From: Olleya sp. Bg11-27
GTDB taxonomy: Bacteria > Bacteroidota > Bacteroidia > Flavobacteriales > Flavobacteriaceae
Reading direction: 5' to 3'
Assembly (NCBI RefSeq): GCF_002831645.1
Contig: NZ_CP025117.1
Span: 1,247,514-1,311,513 of the forward strand
Length of the DNA stretch: 64,000 nt
The translations under genes and the position numbers were made by a program. The notes under the pieces were generated by a model. That model had not been told where the DNA came from, did no database searches, and worked only from the letters and a program-made list of their open reading frames with translations. How positions within the stretch are numbered: the stretch's first letter is position 1; each line of letters starts with the position of its first letter. This document shows positions 27,887 to 35,459 of the stretch, piece by piece.

Positions 27887-28753
27887 ATGAGAAAACTAAC
27901 CATAGTATTACTTGCTTTATCAACAACCTTTATAGGTTTTTCACAAGAAGATCAAACCGAAACAACTAGTAATATTCAGACGTATACCCCTTCTAAATTA
28001 TTGAGTAAAGGACAATGGGATATTAAATTTTTTAATAATTTATATACACAAAACGAGAGTACTTTCTCTTCAGGTACAGAACCAAGAGAAACATATTTTA
28101 CCTCTACAGTAGATGTTTTTACTGGACTTAGTGATAATAATAGGTTTAACGTTGGATTATTATTAGAGTTTAGATCCAATGTCATTGGAGATAGAGATGC
28201 TTTAGATGTGTTTAAATTTGATGGAGAATCAAATAGCGCACGTTCTGGATTTACGTCTTTTGCGCCAGCAATTAAGTTTAACCCTTTTAAAAGTGTTAGT
28301 AATTTTACAATTCAAACAGCTTTTCATATTCCTTTAGTTGATAACGAAAGCGAGAATGGTGTGTTTTTAGACCAAAAAGGGTTTACATTTCAAAACCGTT
28401 TTTTTTATGATTATAATTTCAGCTCTAAATGGCAGTTATTTACGGAGTTGAATACCGAATATCATTTTGGTAAAAAAGAAGACAGCTTTGCTAATAATAG
28501 TTTAAGTCTAACACCTGGTGTGTTTTTAAGTTATTTCCCGAGTTCTAAATTTACTGTTTTAGGATTGGTACAACATTCACAACGTATTGATACGGGTAAT
28601 GATTTTGAACAAGATTTTACAGCAGTAGGTGGAGGTGCAAAATATCAATTGACTGATGTTTTAAATATAGAGACACTATACACAACCTTTGTAAGAGGTA
28701 ATAATACGGGTTTAGGACAATCTTTTAATATTGGATTAAGAGCCTTATTTTAG
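27887..28753 (+). CDS. predicted outer-membrane beta-barrel protein
   Basis: 288 residues. Signal peptide (MRKLTIVLLALSTTFIGFSQ), then amphipathic beta strands to a C-terminal aromatic (SFNIGLRALF), as in outer-membrane barrels. No named domain is recognised. It follows the DUF547 gene by 40 bases and is probably co-transcribed. It could be a porin-like partner of the DUF547 protein. Confidence 0.65.
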   Translation: MRKLTIVLLALSTTFIGFSQEDQTETTSNIQTYTPSKLLSKGQWDIKFFNNLYTQNESTFSSGTEPRETYFTSTVDVFTGLSDNNRFNVGLLLEFRSNVIGDRDALDVFKFDGESNSARSGFTSFAPAIKFNPFKSVSNFTIQTAFHIPLVDNESENGVFLDQKGFTFQNRFFYDYNFSSKWQLFTELNTEYHFGKKEDSFANNSLSLTPGVFLSYFPSSKFTVLGLVQHSQRIDTGNDFEQDFTAVGGGAKYQLTDVLNIETLYTTFVRGNNTGLGQSFNIGLRALF

Positions 28754-28775
28754 TAGTTTCAGAAATATATAAACA

Positions 28776-28807
28776 AAATAAATCCTGCTGAAGAGTGGGA
28801 TTTATTT
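28776..28807 (+). terminator. hairpin after the barrel gene
   Basis: Ten-bp stem AAATAAATCC / GGATTTATTT (28776-28785, 28798-28807) with a 12-base loop and moderately T-rich sequence after it. Probably a weak terminator between the barrel gene and the GH113-like gene. Confidence 0.5.
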
Positions 28808-28824
28808 ATATTTAGTCAAAAAAT

Positions 28825-29826
28825 ATGCGCGGTATACAAATCTTATTATTAATAGTGCTTTTGCAATCTTGTACGGCTCAAGATAATAAAATAAATGGGG
28901 TGAGTTTTGTGGCACACAGAGATAGTATTACCCAAAAAAATATTGATCCTTTAGTAAATATTAATGCTAATTATGCTTCAATAATGCCTTTTGGAGTTAT
29001 TAAAGATTTGGCACATCCAGAAATTAGTTATGGTTCCGAACGTCAGTGGTTTGGAGAAACTAAAATTGGTGGTAAACAATATGTTAAAGCTTTAAAAAAG
29101 GATAACATAAAAATTATGCTCAAGCCTCAAATTTGGGTCTGGAGAGGAGAGTTTACCGGTTTTATTACCATGAAATCCGAAGCGGATTGGAAAATACTAG
29201 AAACGACATACTCTAAATATATTTTGGAATTTGCACAAGTGGCACAGGATTCTAATGCTGAGATTTTTTGTATTGGAACTGAATTAGAAAAGTTTGTAGA
29301 ACAAAGACCGGACTATTGGACTGATTTAATTAAAAAGGTTAGAGCCATTTATAAAGGAAAACTGACTTACGCGGCCAATTGGAATGAATATCTAAAAACA
29401 CCTTTCTGGGAACAATTAGATTATATTGGAATTGATGCTTATTTTCCAGTTAGTGATAGTAAAACACCTACTATTGAGGAATGCCTTGCAGGCTGGGTCA
29501 AACATAAAAAAAATATAAAAGCCTTCTCTGAAAAATATGGTAAACCGATACTTTTTACAGAGTTTGGATACAGAAGTATTGATTACGCAGGAAAAGCACC
29601 TTGGACTGTAGATAGAATAGAGAGTAAAGTTAATTTAGACGCGCAGAGTAATACAACTAAAGCCCTGTTTCAGACGTTTTGGAAAGAAGATTGGTTTGCA
29701 GGAGGTTTTGTTTGGAAATGGTTTATTAATCATGATAGGGTTGGTGGGATAGAAAATAATCGTTTTACACCACAAAATAAGCCTGCAGAACAAGTTATTA
29801 AATCACAATACAATATTAAAGGATGA
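28825..29826 (+). CDS. GH113-like glycoside hydrolase, lipoprotein
   Basis: 333 residues. Starts with a lipoprotein signal (LLIVLLQSCTAQ, Cys at about 16). TIM-barrel sequence with the two acid residues expected for clan A glycosidases: IGTELEKF (acid/base Glu) and LFTEFGYRS (nucleophile Glu), plus KPQIWVWRGEF and YIGIDAYFP. This pattern fits family GH113 (beta-mannanase and relatives). It would act at the cell surface or periplasm. The next gene overlaps by four bases. Confidence 0.78.
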   Translation: MRGIQILLLIVLLQSCTAQDNKINGVSFVAHRDSITQKNIDPLVNINANYASIMPFGVIKDLAHPEISYGSERQWFGETKIGGKQYVKALKKDNIKIMLKPQIWVWRGEFTGFITMKSEADWKILETTYSKYILEFAQVAQDSNAEIFCIGTELEKFVEQRPDYWTDLIKKVRAIYKGKLTYAANWNEYLKTPFWEQLDYIGIDAYFPVSDSKTPTIEECLAGWVKHKKNIKAFSEKYGKPILFTEFGYRSIDYAGKAPWTVDRIESKVNLDAQSNTTKALFQTFWKEDWFAGGFVWKWFINHDRVGGIENNRFTPQNKPAEQVIKSQYNIKG

Positions 29827-31076
29827 GAAGTTTACTATTTTTTTTAGCGGTATTATCAACATTAGTAATGCAATCGCAAAATATTTCAGATGTTAAAATT
29901 CAGGGTAATAAAAAACTGAAGTCTAGTTTTGTTAAAAAAGTAGCAAAAGCAAAATCGGGATCCGTTTTGGACTCATTGCAATTGGAGGAAGATATAAAAC
30001 TGTTAAAGCGTTTACCATCCATCTCACATGCGTATTATCAAGTGTTTCCTTCAGATAATGGTGATTATAATGTGTTTTATAATATTGAAGAAAACTTCAC
30101 TATAATTCCTTCGTTTAATGTATACACATCTAATGATGGTGAGTTTGCGTATCGCTTAGGTTTGTACGAATTTAATTTATTAGGCCAAAATATGGTTTTT
30201 GGTGGCTTTTATCAAAAAGATATTTATAGTTCTTACGGTATTAATTTTAGAGCGCCGTTTTTGTTTAGTCGTGAATTTGGTTTGGCCGTAAATCATCAAG
30301 ATTTACAAACATTAGAGCCTGTGTTTTTTGATAATACGACTTCAGATTATAGATATAGAAACAAATCATTTGAGGTTTTAGGATTGTATCAACCCAACTT
30401 TAATAATCGTGTTGAGTTTGGAATTAATTCTTTTTTAGAAGAATACGAATATGTGTCAGGAGCTACAAGTCTTAGTGTTCCACAAAATTTAAGTGTACAA
30501 AAGCTACTTTATAAAGGTATTTATGAATATAATAATTTAGACTATCATTACCAGTACGTTTCTGGATTTAAAAGCCAATTGAATGTTCAATATGTAACTT
30601 CAACAAGTGATGCATTACCTGAGTTTGTAATTGGTTGGAACGATTTTAATTTTTATAAGCGTCTCGGTCAAAAAGGGAATTGGGCAACAAGAGTACGCGT
30701 AGGGTTATCTAGTAACGATGATACTCCGTTTGCACCATTTTCTGTAGATAACAATATAAATATCAGAGGTGTAGGAAATACTATTGATCGAGGTACAGGA
30801 GCAGTGGTATTAAATACGGAATATAGACATACTTTATATGAAAAAAACTGGTTTGTACTTCAAGGAAATGCTTTTGTAGATGCTGGTAGTTGGAGAAACC
30901 CAGGTGGTGATTTAGGTGACTTTGGACAAGCTGATAACCTTCGTGTGTTTCCAGGTTTAGGAGTACGATTTATTCATAAATCTATATTTAATGCTATTTT
31001 TAGAATTGACTATGGTTTTGGAGTTTCAGAAAAAGACGGTCAAGGTTTAGTTTTTGGTATTGGTCAGTATTTTTAG
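29823..31076 (+). CDS. BamA/TamA-like outer-membrane protein with a single POTRA domain
   Basis: 417 residues. Signal peptide, one POTRA-like domain (about 20-95: ISDVKIQGNKKLKSSFVKKV), then a barrel ending RIDYGFGVSEKDGQGLVFGIGQYF, a typical Omp85 C-terminal strand. Much shorter than BamA (about 800 residues), like the small Omp85 proteins of Bacteroidota. It overlaps the glycosidase gene by four bases, so both products probably act together at the outer membrane. Substrate unknown. Confidence 0.75.
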   Translation: MRSLLFFLAVLSTLVMQSQNISDVKIQGNKKLKSSFVKKVAKAKSGSVLDSLQLEEDIKLLKRLPSISHAYYQVFPSDNGDYNVFYNIEENFTIIPSFNVYTSNDGEFAYRLGLYEFNLLGQNMVFGGFYQKDIYSSYGINFRAPFLFSREFGLAVNHQDLQTLEPVFFDNTTSDYRYRNKSFEVLGLYQPNFNNRVEFGINSFLEEYEYVSGATSLSVPQNLSVQKLLYKGIYEYNNLDYHYQYVSGFKSQLNVQYVTSTSDALPEFVIGWNDFNFYKRLGQKGNWATRVRVGLSSNDDTPFAPFSVDNNINIRGVGNTIDRGTGAVVLNTEYRHTLYEKNWFVLQGNAFVDAGSWRNPGGDLGDFGQADNLRVFPGLGVRFIHKSIFNAIFRIDYGFGVSEKDGQGLVFGIGQYF

Positions 31077-31158
31077 TCAAGTACAGTAATTACAAACCTT
31101 CAGTACGGAAGAAATAATGTTGTGTTAACTTATCTGTATGTTTAGATTGAAGGACTAG

Positions 31159-31190
31159 TTGAGCCATAACAATTTTAATAGTTATCTTTG
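31159..31190 (+). promoter_or_regulatory. promoter of the NrtR-like gene
   Basis: TTG (31159-31161), 21 bases, then TATCTTTG (31183-31190). The last four bases of the -7 box are also the first four of operator 1. Start codon at 31209, so the leader is only about 11-13 bases, without a Shine-Dalgarno sequence. Confidence 0.7.
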
Positions 31191-31207
31191 TGTAAATAAT
31201 ACACAAA
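31187..31207 (+). promoter_or_regulatory. operator 1 (predicted NrtR site, autoregulation)
   Basis: Perfect inverted repeat TTTGTGTA-AATAA-TACACAAA, 21 bp, overlapping the -7 box and ending one base before the repressor's start codon. Near-identical copies lie at 31893 and 31945, in front of the next gene. Confidence 0.8.
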
Positions 31208-31208
31208 A

Positions 31209-31901
31209 ATGAGTGCGATTCAAAATATTAAAGTTGCTGTAGATGCTGTTGTTTTTGGGTACTCTTCTCAAAAAAATCTATCAGTTCTTTTAATTAAAAG
31301 GGGTGTAGCTCCCTTCAAAAATACTTGGGCTTTGCCAGGAGGTTTGGTTTTGGATAACGAGTCATTAGAGTCTGCAGTTCAAAGAGAACTTAAAGAGGAA
31401 ACTGGGGTCACTATTGATTATTTAGAACAATTATATACTTACGGTAAACCTGGTCGTGATCCTAGAAATCGTGTGGTTTCTGTATCTTATTTCGCATTAG
31501 TCAAACCACGTCATTTTAAAATTCAGGCAGACACAGATGCTGCAGAAGCACAATGGTTTGATTGTAATCAATTGCCGGCGTTAGCATTTGATCATTCAAG
31601 TATTTTACAAACGGCGAAAGCCCGTTTAAAAGCTAAATTAACTTATCAACCTATCGGTTTTGATTTGTTAGAAAAGGAATTTCCTTTTTCTGACTTAGAG
31701 CATTTATATACTTCAATCTTAGAAAAAAATATAGATAGACGTAATTTTAGAAAGAAAATTTTAAGTTTCGGTATCCTTGAAGACACTAATAAAATAAGTC
31801 AGAAAGGAAGCGGAAGACCAGCCAAGTTATTTAAATTTAATGTTAAGAAATATAATACTCTTTTGGAGGAAGGTTTTCACTTTGACATTAAGTTTGTGTA
31901 A
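31209..31901 (+). CDS. nrtR: Nudix/winged-helix transcriptional regulator, NrtR type
   Basis: 230 residues. N-terminal Nudix domain (about 5-145) with a complete Nudix box at 45-67 (Gx5E, then REL-KEE-TGV: R59, E60, E63, E64 present), so ADP-ribose hydrolysis may be retained. The C-terminal winged helix (about 160-230) has NFRKKILSFGILED and GRPAKLFKF, typical of NrtR repressors, which bind DNA in response to ADP-ribose and control NAD synthesis. Context is decisive: the next gene is prs and the operon ends in nadV. Three matching palindromes flank it. An arabinose-type Nudix regulator (AraR of Bacteroides) has the same fold, but no sugar genes are here. Confidence 0.88.
   Translation: MSAIQNIKVAVDAVVFGYSSQKNLSVLLIKRGVAPFKNTWALPGGLVLDNESLESAVQRELKEETGVTIDYLEQLYTYGKPGRDPRNRVVSVSYFALVKPRHFKIQADTDAAEAQWFDCNQLPALAFDHSSILQTAKARLKAKLTYQPIGFDLLEKEFPFSDLEHLYTSILEKNIDRRNFRKKILSFGILEDTNKISQKGSGRPAKLFKFNVKKYNTLLEEGFHFDIKFV
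31863..31896 (+). promoter_or_regulatory. possible second promoter upstream of prs
   Basis: TTG (31863-31865), 23 bases, then TAAGTTTG (31889-31896) at the extreme 3' end of nrtR. Its -7 box again merges into an operator copy. Spacing is at the upper limit, so it may be fortuitous. Confidence 0.35.
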
Positions 31902-31913
31902 ATAATACGCAAA
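31893..31913 (+). promoter_or_regulatory. operator 2 (predicted NrtR site)
   Basis: TTTGTGTA-AATAA-TACGCAAA: one mismatch from operator 1, with the identical spacer. It overlaps the nrtR stop codon and its centre (31903) is 52 bp from the centre of operator 3 (31955), about five helical turns, so repressors would sit on the same face. Confidence 0.75.
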
Positions 31914-31918
31914 ACATT

Positions 31919-31948
31919 TTGTAGCTATTAACAATTGGTTTATATTTG
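31919..31948 (+). promoter_or_regulatory. promoter of prs and the NAD operon
   Basis: TTG (31919-31921), exactly 19 bases, then TATATTTG (31941-31948): full consensus. The -7 box shares TTTG with operator 3. The start codon is at 31965, so the message is nearly leaderless. Confidence 0.72.
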
Positions 31949-31965
31949 TGTAAAAATAACGCAAA
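31945..31965 (+). promoter_or_regulatory. operator 3 (predicted NrtR site)
   Basis: TTTGTGTA-AAAAT-AACGCAAA: two mismatches from the perfect palindrome. It occupies the expected transcription start of prs and runs into its ATG. Confidence 0.7.
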
Positions 31966-32801
31966 TGTATTTAAATTTAGATCCTCAGTTCACGCCATTT
32001 CATTCAGAAGCAAACATAGCGTTTGAAACGTTTACTTTTTCTGGAGGAGAACCACACATTAAAATCTTATCTGATTTATCAAACGTTTCAGAAGTCACTA
32101 TAACAACTAGAACACGATCGTTTAATGATTTTGGATTGTTGCTATTAACAATAGATGCACTAAAGCGTTTTTATATTCAAAAAATTAATGTCTTTATACC
32201 GTACTTTCCTGCAGCAAGACAAGATAGAGTTATGGTAAAAGGCGAGCCGCTTTCGGTTAAGGTGTATGCTGATTTATTAAACAGTTTTAATCTTAATAAA
32301 GTGATGGTTTATGATGCGCATTCTGAGGTTACAGCTGCGGTTTTAGATAATTGTGAGTCCATATCCAATCATACATTTATAGAAACGGTCTTGTCAAGAA
32401 TTAATTCAGAAGTCTTATTAATTTCCCCAGATGGTGGTGCCTTAAAAAAGATTTATAAAGTCTCTGAGTTTTTGGGAGGGATTCCGGTTATTGAATGTTC
32501 TAAAAAACGAAACGTAAAAAACGGAAAGTTAGAAGGCTTTAAAGTGTATGAAGATGATTTAAAAGGACAAGATTGTTTAATCGTTGATGATATTTGCGAT
32601 GGTGGAGGCACATTTATAGGCTTAGCACAAGAGTTGAAAAATAAAAATGCAGGGAATCTTTATTTAGCAGTAAGCCACGGGATTTTTAACAAAGGTTTTG
32701 AGGTGTTAAATCAACATTTCACTAAAATTTTTACCACAGATAGTTTTAAAACTATAGCGGATGGTGTGGAGCAGATTACAATTAAAGAGTTATTAAAATG
32801 A
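31965..32801 (+). CDS. prs: ribose-phosphate pyrophosphokinase of an NAD-salvage operon
   Basis: 278 residues from the ATG at 31965; an in-frame TTG at 31935 would add ten residues but lies inside the promoter. Makes PRPP from ribose 5-phosphate and ATP. Motifs: YFPAARQDR, DAHSEV (divalent metal site) and the PRPP-binding loop CLIVDDICDGGGTF. About 35 residues shorter than housekeeping Prs, as is usual for the form linked to nadV. PRPP is the co-substrate of nicotinamide phosphoribosyltransferase, encoded at the end of the operon. The DUF4291 gene overlaps its end by four bases. Confidence 0.9.
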   Translation: MYLNLDPQFTPFHSEANIAFETFTFSGGEPHIKILSDLSNVSEVTITTRTRSFNDFGLLLLTIDALKRFYIQKINVFIPYFPAARQDRVMVKGEPLSVKVYADLLNSFNLNKVMVYDAHSEVTAAVLDNCESISNHTFIETVLSRINSEVLLISPDGGALKKIYKVSEFLGGIPVIECSKKRNVKNGKLEGFKVYEDDLKGQDCLIVDDICDGGGTFIGLAQELKNKNAGNLYLAVSHGIFNKGFEVLNQHFTKIFTTDSFKTIADGVEQITIKELLK

Positions 32802-33427
32802 AATTGAAATTATATAAAGAGCAATTAAACAAATGGCCAGAAAACGGACATCATATAATGGCTCAGTTTGATGAAGATAAAATAATAGTTTATCAATCTT
32901 ATAGACAAGAAATAGGCGATTTTACAGCAAAAAACCAATATTTTGGAGGTGCCTTTAGTTTAAATCGTATGACCTGGATAAAACCAAATTTTCTGTGGAC
33001 GATGTATAGAAACGGTTGGGGTACTAAAGAAGGTCAAGAAGTAGTGTTAGCTATTCATCTTAAATTAGAAGCTTTTGAGAGGTATTTAGAGAAAGCCGTC
33101 TATTCAAGTTTTCAAAAAGAGATTTATTCAACTAAAGAAGATTGGCAGAATCAAGTAAAAGCATCATCAGTAAGATTACAATGGGATCCAGACCATAATC
33201 CTTATGGAGCAAAAGAAGAACGGAGAGCAATCCAGATTGGATTAAGGAATGATCAAATTGAAAGATTCTCTAAAGAGGATGTTTTAAAAATAGAAGATAT
33301 CTCAAGTTTTGTAAAACAACAACATGAGGTTGTATTAAAGAAACAATTGGATAAGCTTTTAATACCAGAAGAGTATCCTTTTTTTAGTAGTAATGAGGAA
33401 GTTAATAGGAAATTGAAGCTGAAATGA
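32798..33427 (+). CDS. DUF4291 protein
   Basis: 209 residues. Strongly recognisable DUF4291 signatures: VYQSYRQEIGDFTAKNQYFG, FSLNRMTWIKPNFLWTMYRN (about 54-73), GWGTKEGQEVVLAI and VRLQWDPDHNP. No signal peptide or membrane helix, so cytoplasmic. The conserved Y/R/H/E/W residues look like an enzyme, but the reaction is not established. Overlaps prs at its start and the broken crystallin J1-type gene at its end, both as ATGA, so it is translated as part of the NAD operon. An NAD- or ADP-ribose-linked activity is inferred from context. Confidence 0.85.
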   Translation: MKLKLYKEQLNKWPENGHHIMAQFDEDKIIVYQSYRQEIGDFTAKNQYFGGAFSLNRMTWIKPNFLWTMYRNGWGTKEGQEVVLAIHLKLEAFERYLEKAVYSSFQKEIYSTKEDWQNQVKASSVRLQWDPDHNPYGAKEERRAIQIGLRNDQIERFSKEDVLKIEDISSFVKQQHEVVLKKQLDKLLIPEEYPFFSSNEEVNRKLKLK

Positions 33428-33837
33428 AAACAATAACATTATATAGACCAATAGGTGAAAAAGAATTAATATTAATTATAGAGAGTTCTTTTAAGAAATT
33501 CCCTCCTAGATTAGATTGGTAACCCATTTTTTATCCAGTTCTAAATGAAGATTATGCCAATGAGATAGCTTCAAAATGGAATACAATGGATGAATTTGGT
33601 AATTATTTAGGTTTTGTAACTGAATTTAAAATTAAAGAGCAAGAGTTTTTGAAATATGAAGTAGAAAATGTAGGAGGAGCAATTCATAACGAATTATGGG
33701 TTCCATCGGATAAATTACAAGCTTTTAATGAGGCCATTGTTGAGGAGATAAAAGTCATTAATGTCTTTATTGGAGATGAATTTAAACAGACGTCTAATCA
33801 AATAATAAAAGATTTTATTAATAAGTTAAGTCAATAA
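33424..33837 (+). pseudogene. ADP-ribosylation/crystallin J1-type gene interrupted by one in-frame stop
   Basis: From ATG at 33424 (ATGA overlap with DUF4291) the frame reads 32 codons of a family-typical start (TLYRPIGEKELILI, then FKKFPPRLDW) to a TAA at 33520-33522. The same frame then continues without any further stop or shift to TAA at 33835, still family-like (PIFYPVLNEDYANEIASKWN, GFVTEF, VGGAIHNELWVP). Family members usually carry Gln (CAA) after the Trp, so a single C-to-T change explains the stop. A truncated product could start at ATG 33586 but would lack the first 54 codons. Read-through or a sequencing error are alternatives. Confidence 0.8.
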
Positions 33838-33839
33838 GA

Positions 33840-34808
33840 ATGAAAACGAACAATATATACTCTGCATTATTTGGATTATCTGTAGGAGATGCTTTAGGAG
33901 TCCCAGTTGAGTTTAAAGATAGGAGCTATTTTAAAAGATTTCCAGTAAAAGACATGATGGAGTATGGTGTACACCATCAACCAAAAGGGACATGGAGTGA
34001 TGATAGTTCGTTAACATTTTGTTTGGCAGAAAGTTTGTGTAAAACATATGATATCAATGATATCGGACAAAAATTTGTAAAATGGAGAAATGAAGAAATT
34101 TGGACTCCACATGGAAAAGTTTTTGATATAGGAATTTCTACAAATCATGCTATTCACTCTATTCAAAAAGGAATTAAACCAATTCTAGCAGGAGGAACAT
34201 CAGAAATGGATAATGGTAATGGTTCTCTAATGCGAATACTTCCTTTGCTTTTTTATATAAAAGACTTTAATATTGAAAAACGATTTGATATTATTAAAGA
34301 TGTTTCGTCAATTACACATGCACATATGAGATCTGTATTAGCTTGTTTTATTTACTTAGAATATGGACGAAATATTTTAAATGGAAAAGACAAATGGAAA
34401 GCTTATACCAAGATGCAAGCTGAAGTGAATATTTTTTTAAATACAAATGCTGTATGTTCTCAAAAAGAGATGAATATTTTTCATAAAATATTAGAAAATA
34501 AAATAGGAGATTATGACGTTCAAGTGCTTTATAATTTGAAAGAAAGCGAAATCGGATCAAGTGGTTATGTTATAGATAGTTTAGAGGCAAGTTTTTGGTG
34601 TGTTTTAAATTCCAAATCCTTTAAAGAAACTGTTTTAAAAGCTGTTAATTTGGGAAGAGATACAGATACAACTGGCGCAATTGCAGGAGGATTAGCTGGT
34701 TTGATCTATGGTTTTGAAGCTATCCCAAAAGATTGGATAAATGTCTTATCTAGAAAAGAAGATATTAGTGAATTGTGTGATAAGTTTTCAAAAAAATATA
34801 AATACTAA
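33840..34808 (+). CDS. ADP-ribosylglycohydrolase family protein
   Basis: 322 residues. DraG/ARH fold with all metal-site segments: GDALGVPVEF (about 17-26), GTWSDDSSLTFCLAESL (about 56-72), DNGNGSLMRILPL and the C-terminal GRDTDTTGAIAGGLAGLIYG. These enzymes remove ADP-ribose from protein or nucleic acid, or hydrolyse related glycosides, using two Mg ions. It starts two bases after the broken crystallin J1-type gene. In an NAD operon the likely role is recycling ADP-ribose, which is also the expected effector of the upstream regulator. Confidence 0.9.
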   Translation: MKTNNIYSALFGLSVGDALGVPVEFKDRSYFKRFPVKDMMEYGVHHQPKGTWSDDSSLTFCLAESLCKTYDINDIGQKFVKWRNEEIWTPHGKVFDIGISTNHAIHSIQKGIKPILAGGTSEMDNGNGSLMRILPLLFYIKDFNIEKRFDIIKDVSSITHAHMRSVLACFIYLEYGRNILNGKDKWKAYTKMQAEVNIFLNTNAVCSQKEMNIFHKILENKIGDYDVQVLYNLKESEIGSSGYVIDSLEASFWCVLNSKSFKETVLKAVNLGRDTDTTGAIAGGLAGLIYGFEAIPKDWINVLSRKEDISELCDKFSKKYKY

Positions 34809-34907
34809 ACTTGATTTTGTTTTCTAGCACATCCATAAGCTTTATATGTGTTTGGCAAAAAAAATATATTTTAGAAGAATATATATTTCTGAATAAAGAA
34901 AATAAAG

Positions 34908-35459
34908 ATGAAAAGAATCGATTTACATAGAGATATATTTATTATTGAAGATTTTTTAACTTCTGACGAGTGTGAATTATATATTAATTACAGTAGTACT
35001 GAAGGTTTTGAAGAAGCTAAAATAGGTGTTCAAGGTAATCAAGTGATGAATAAGAATGTTAGAAATAATGATCGGTTATTATTTTTTGATTTGGATTTAG
35101 CAAAACAACTTTGGGGACGAGTGTGCTCTTATGTACCTAAAGAAATGGGCCTGTATAAAGCTTTAGACTTGAATGAGATGTTTCGTGTTTATCGCTATAG
35201 TAAAGGTCAGCGTTTTAAAATGCATAGAGATGGTAGTTATGAGAGAAATGAAAAAGAGTGTAGTTTCTTTTCATTCATTATTTATTTGAATGACGATTTT
35301 GAAGGTGGAGAAACGGAATTTAGAAAATTATTTACAGTCTCACCTAAAAAGGGATCGGCTTTATTATTTTATCATCCACATCGACATGAAGGCAAAGAAA
35401 TTGTTTCAGGAGTTAAATATGTGTTACGAACGGATGTTATGTATAAATTAGAATCATGA
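34908..35459 (+). CDS. 2-oxoglutarate/Fe(II) dioxygenase (prolyl-4-hydroxylase-like)
   Basis: 183 residues. Double-stranded beta-helix with the iron triad: FKMHRDGSY (HxD), and the distal His in HPHRHEGKEIVSG, followed by the Arg of YVLRTDVMY that binds 2-oxoglutarate. FEGGETEF is the typical P4H-alpha turn. Cytoplasmic. Substrate unknown; it could modify protein or a small molecule. Starts 99 bases after the glycohydrolase (this gap has an AT-rich inverted repeat but no clear promoter) and overlaps the phosphatase gene by four bases. Confidence 0.88.
   Translation: MKRIDLHRDIFIIEDFLTSDECELYINYSSTEGFEEAKIGVQGNQVMNKNVRNNDRLLFFDLDLAKQLWGRVCSYVPKEMGLYKALDLNEMFRVYRYSKGQRFKMHRDGSYERNEKECSFFSFIIYLNDDFEGGETEFRKLFTVSPKKGSALLFYHPHRHEGKEIVSGVKYVLRTDVMYKLES

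Noticed and set aside
34034-34041. TTTGTGTA half-site inside the ADP-ribosylglycohydrolase gene
   Set aside because: No matching right arm at the right distance and it lies in coding sequence; taken as chance.
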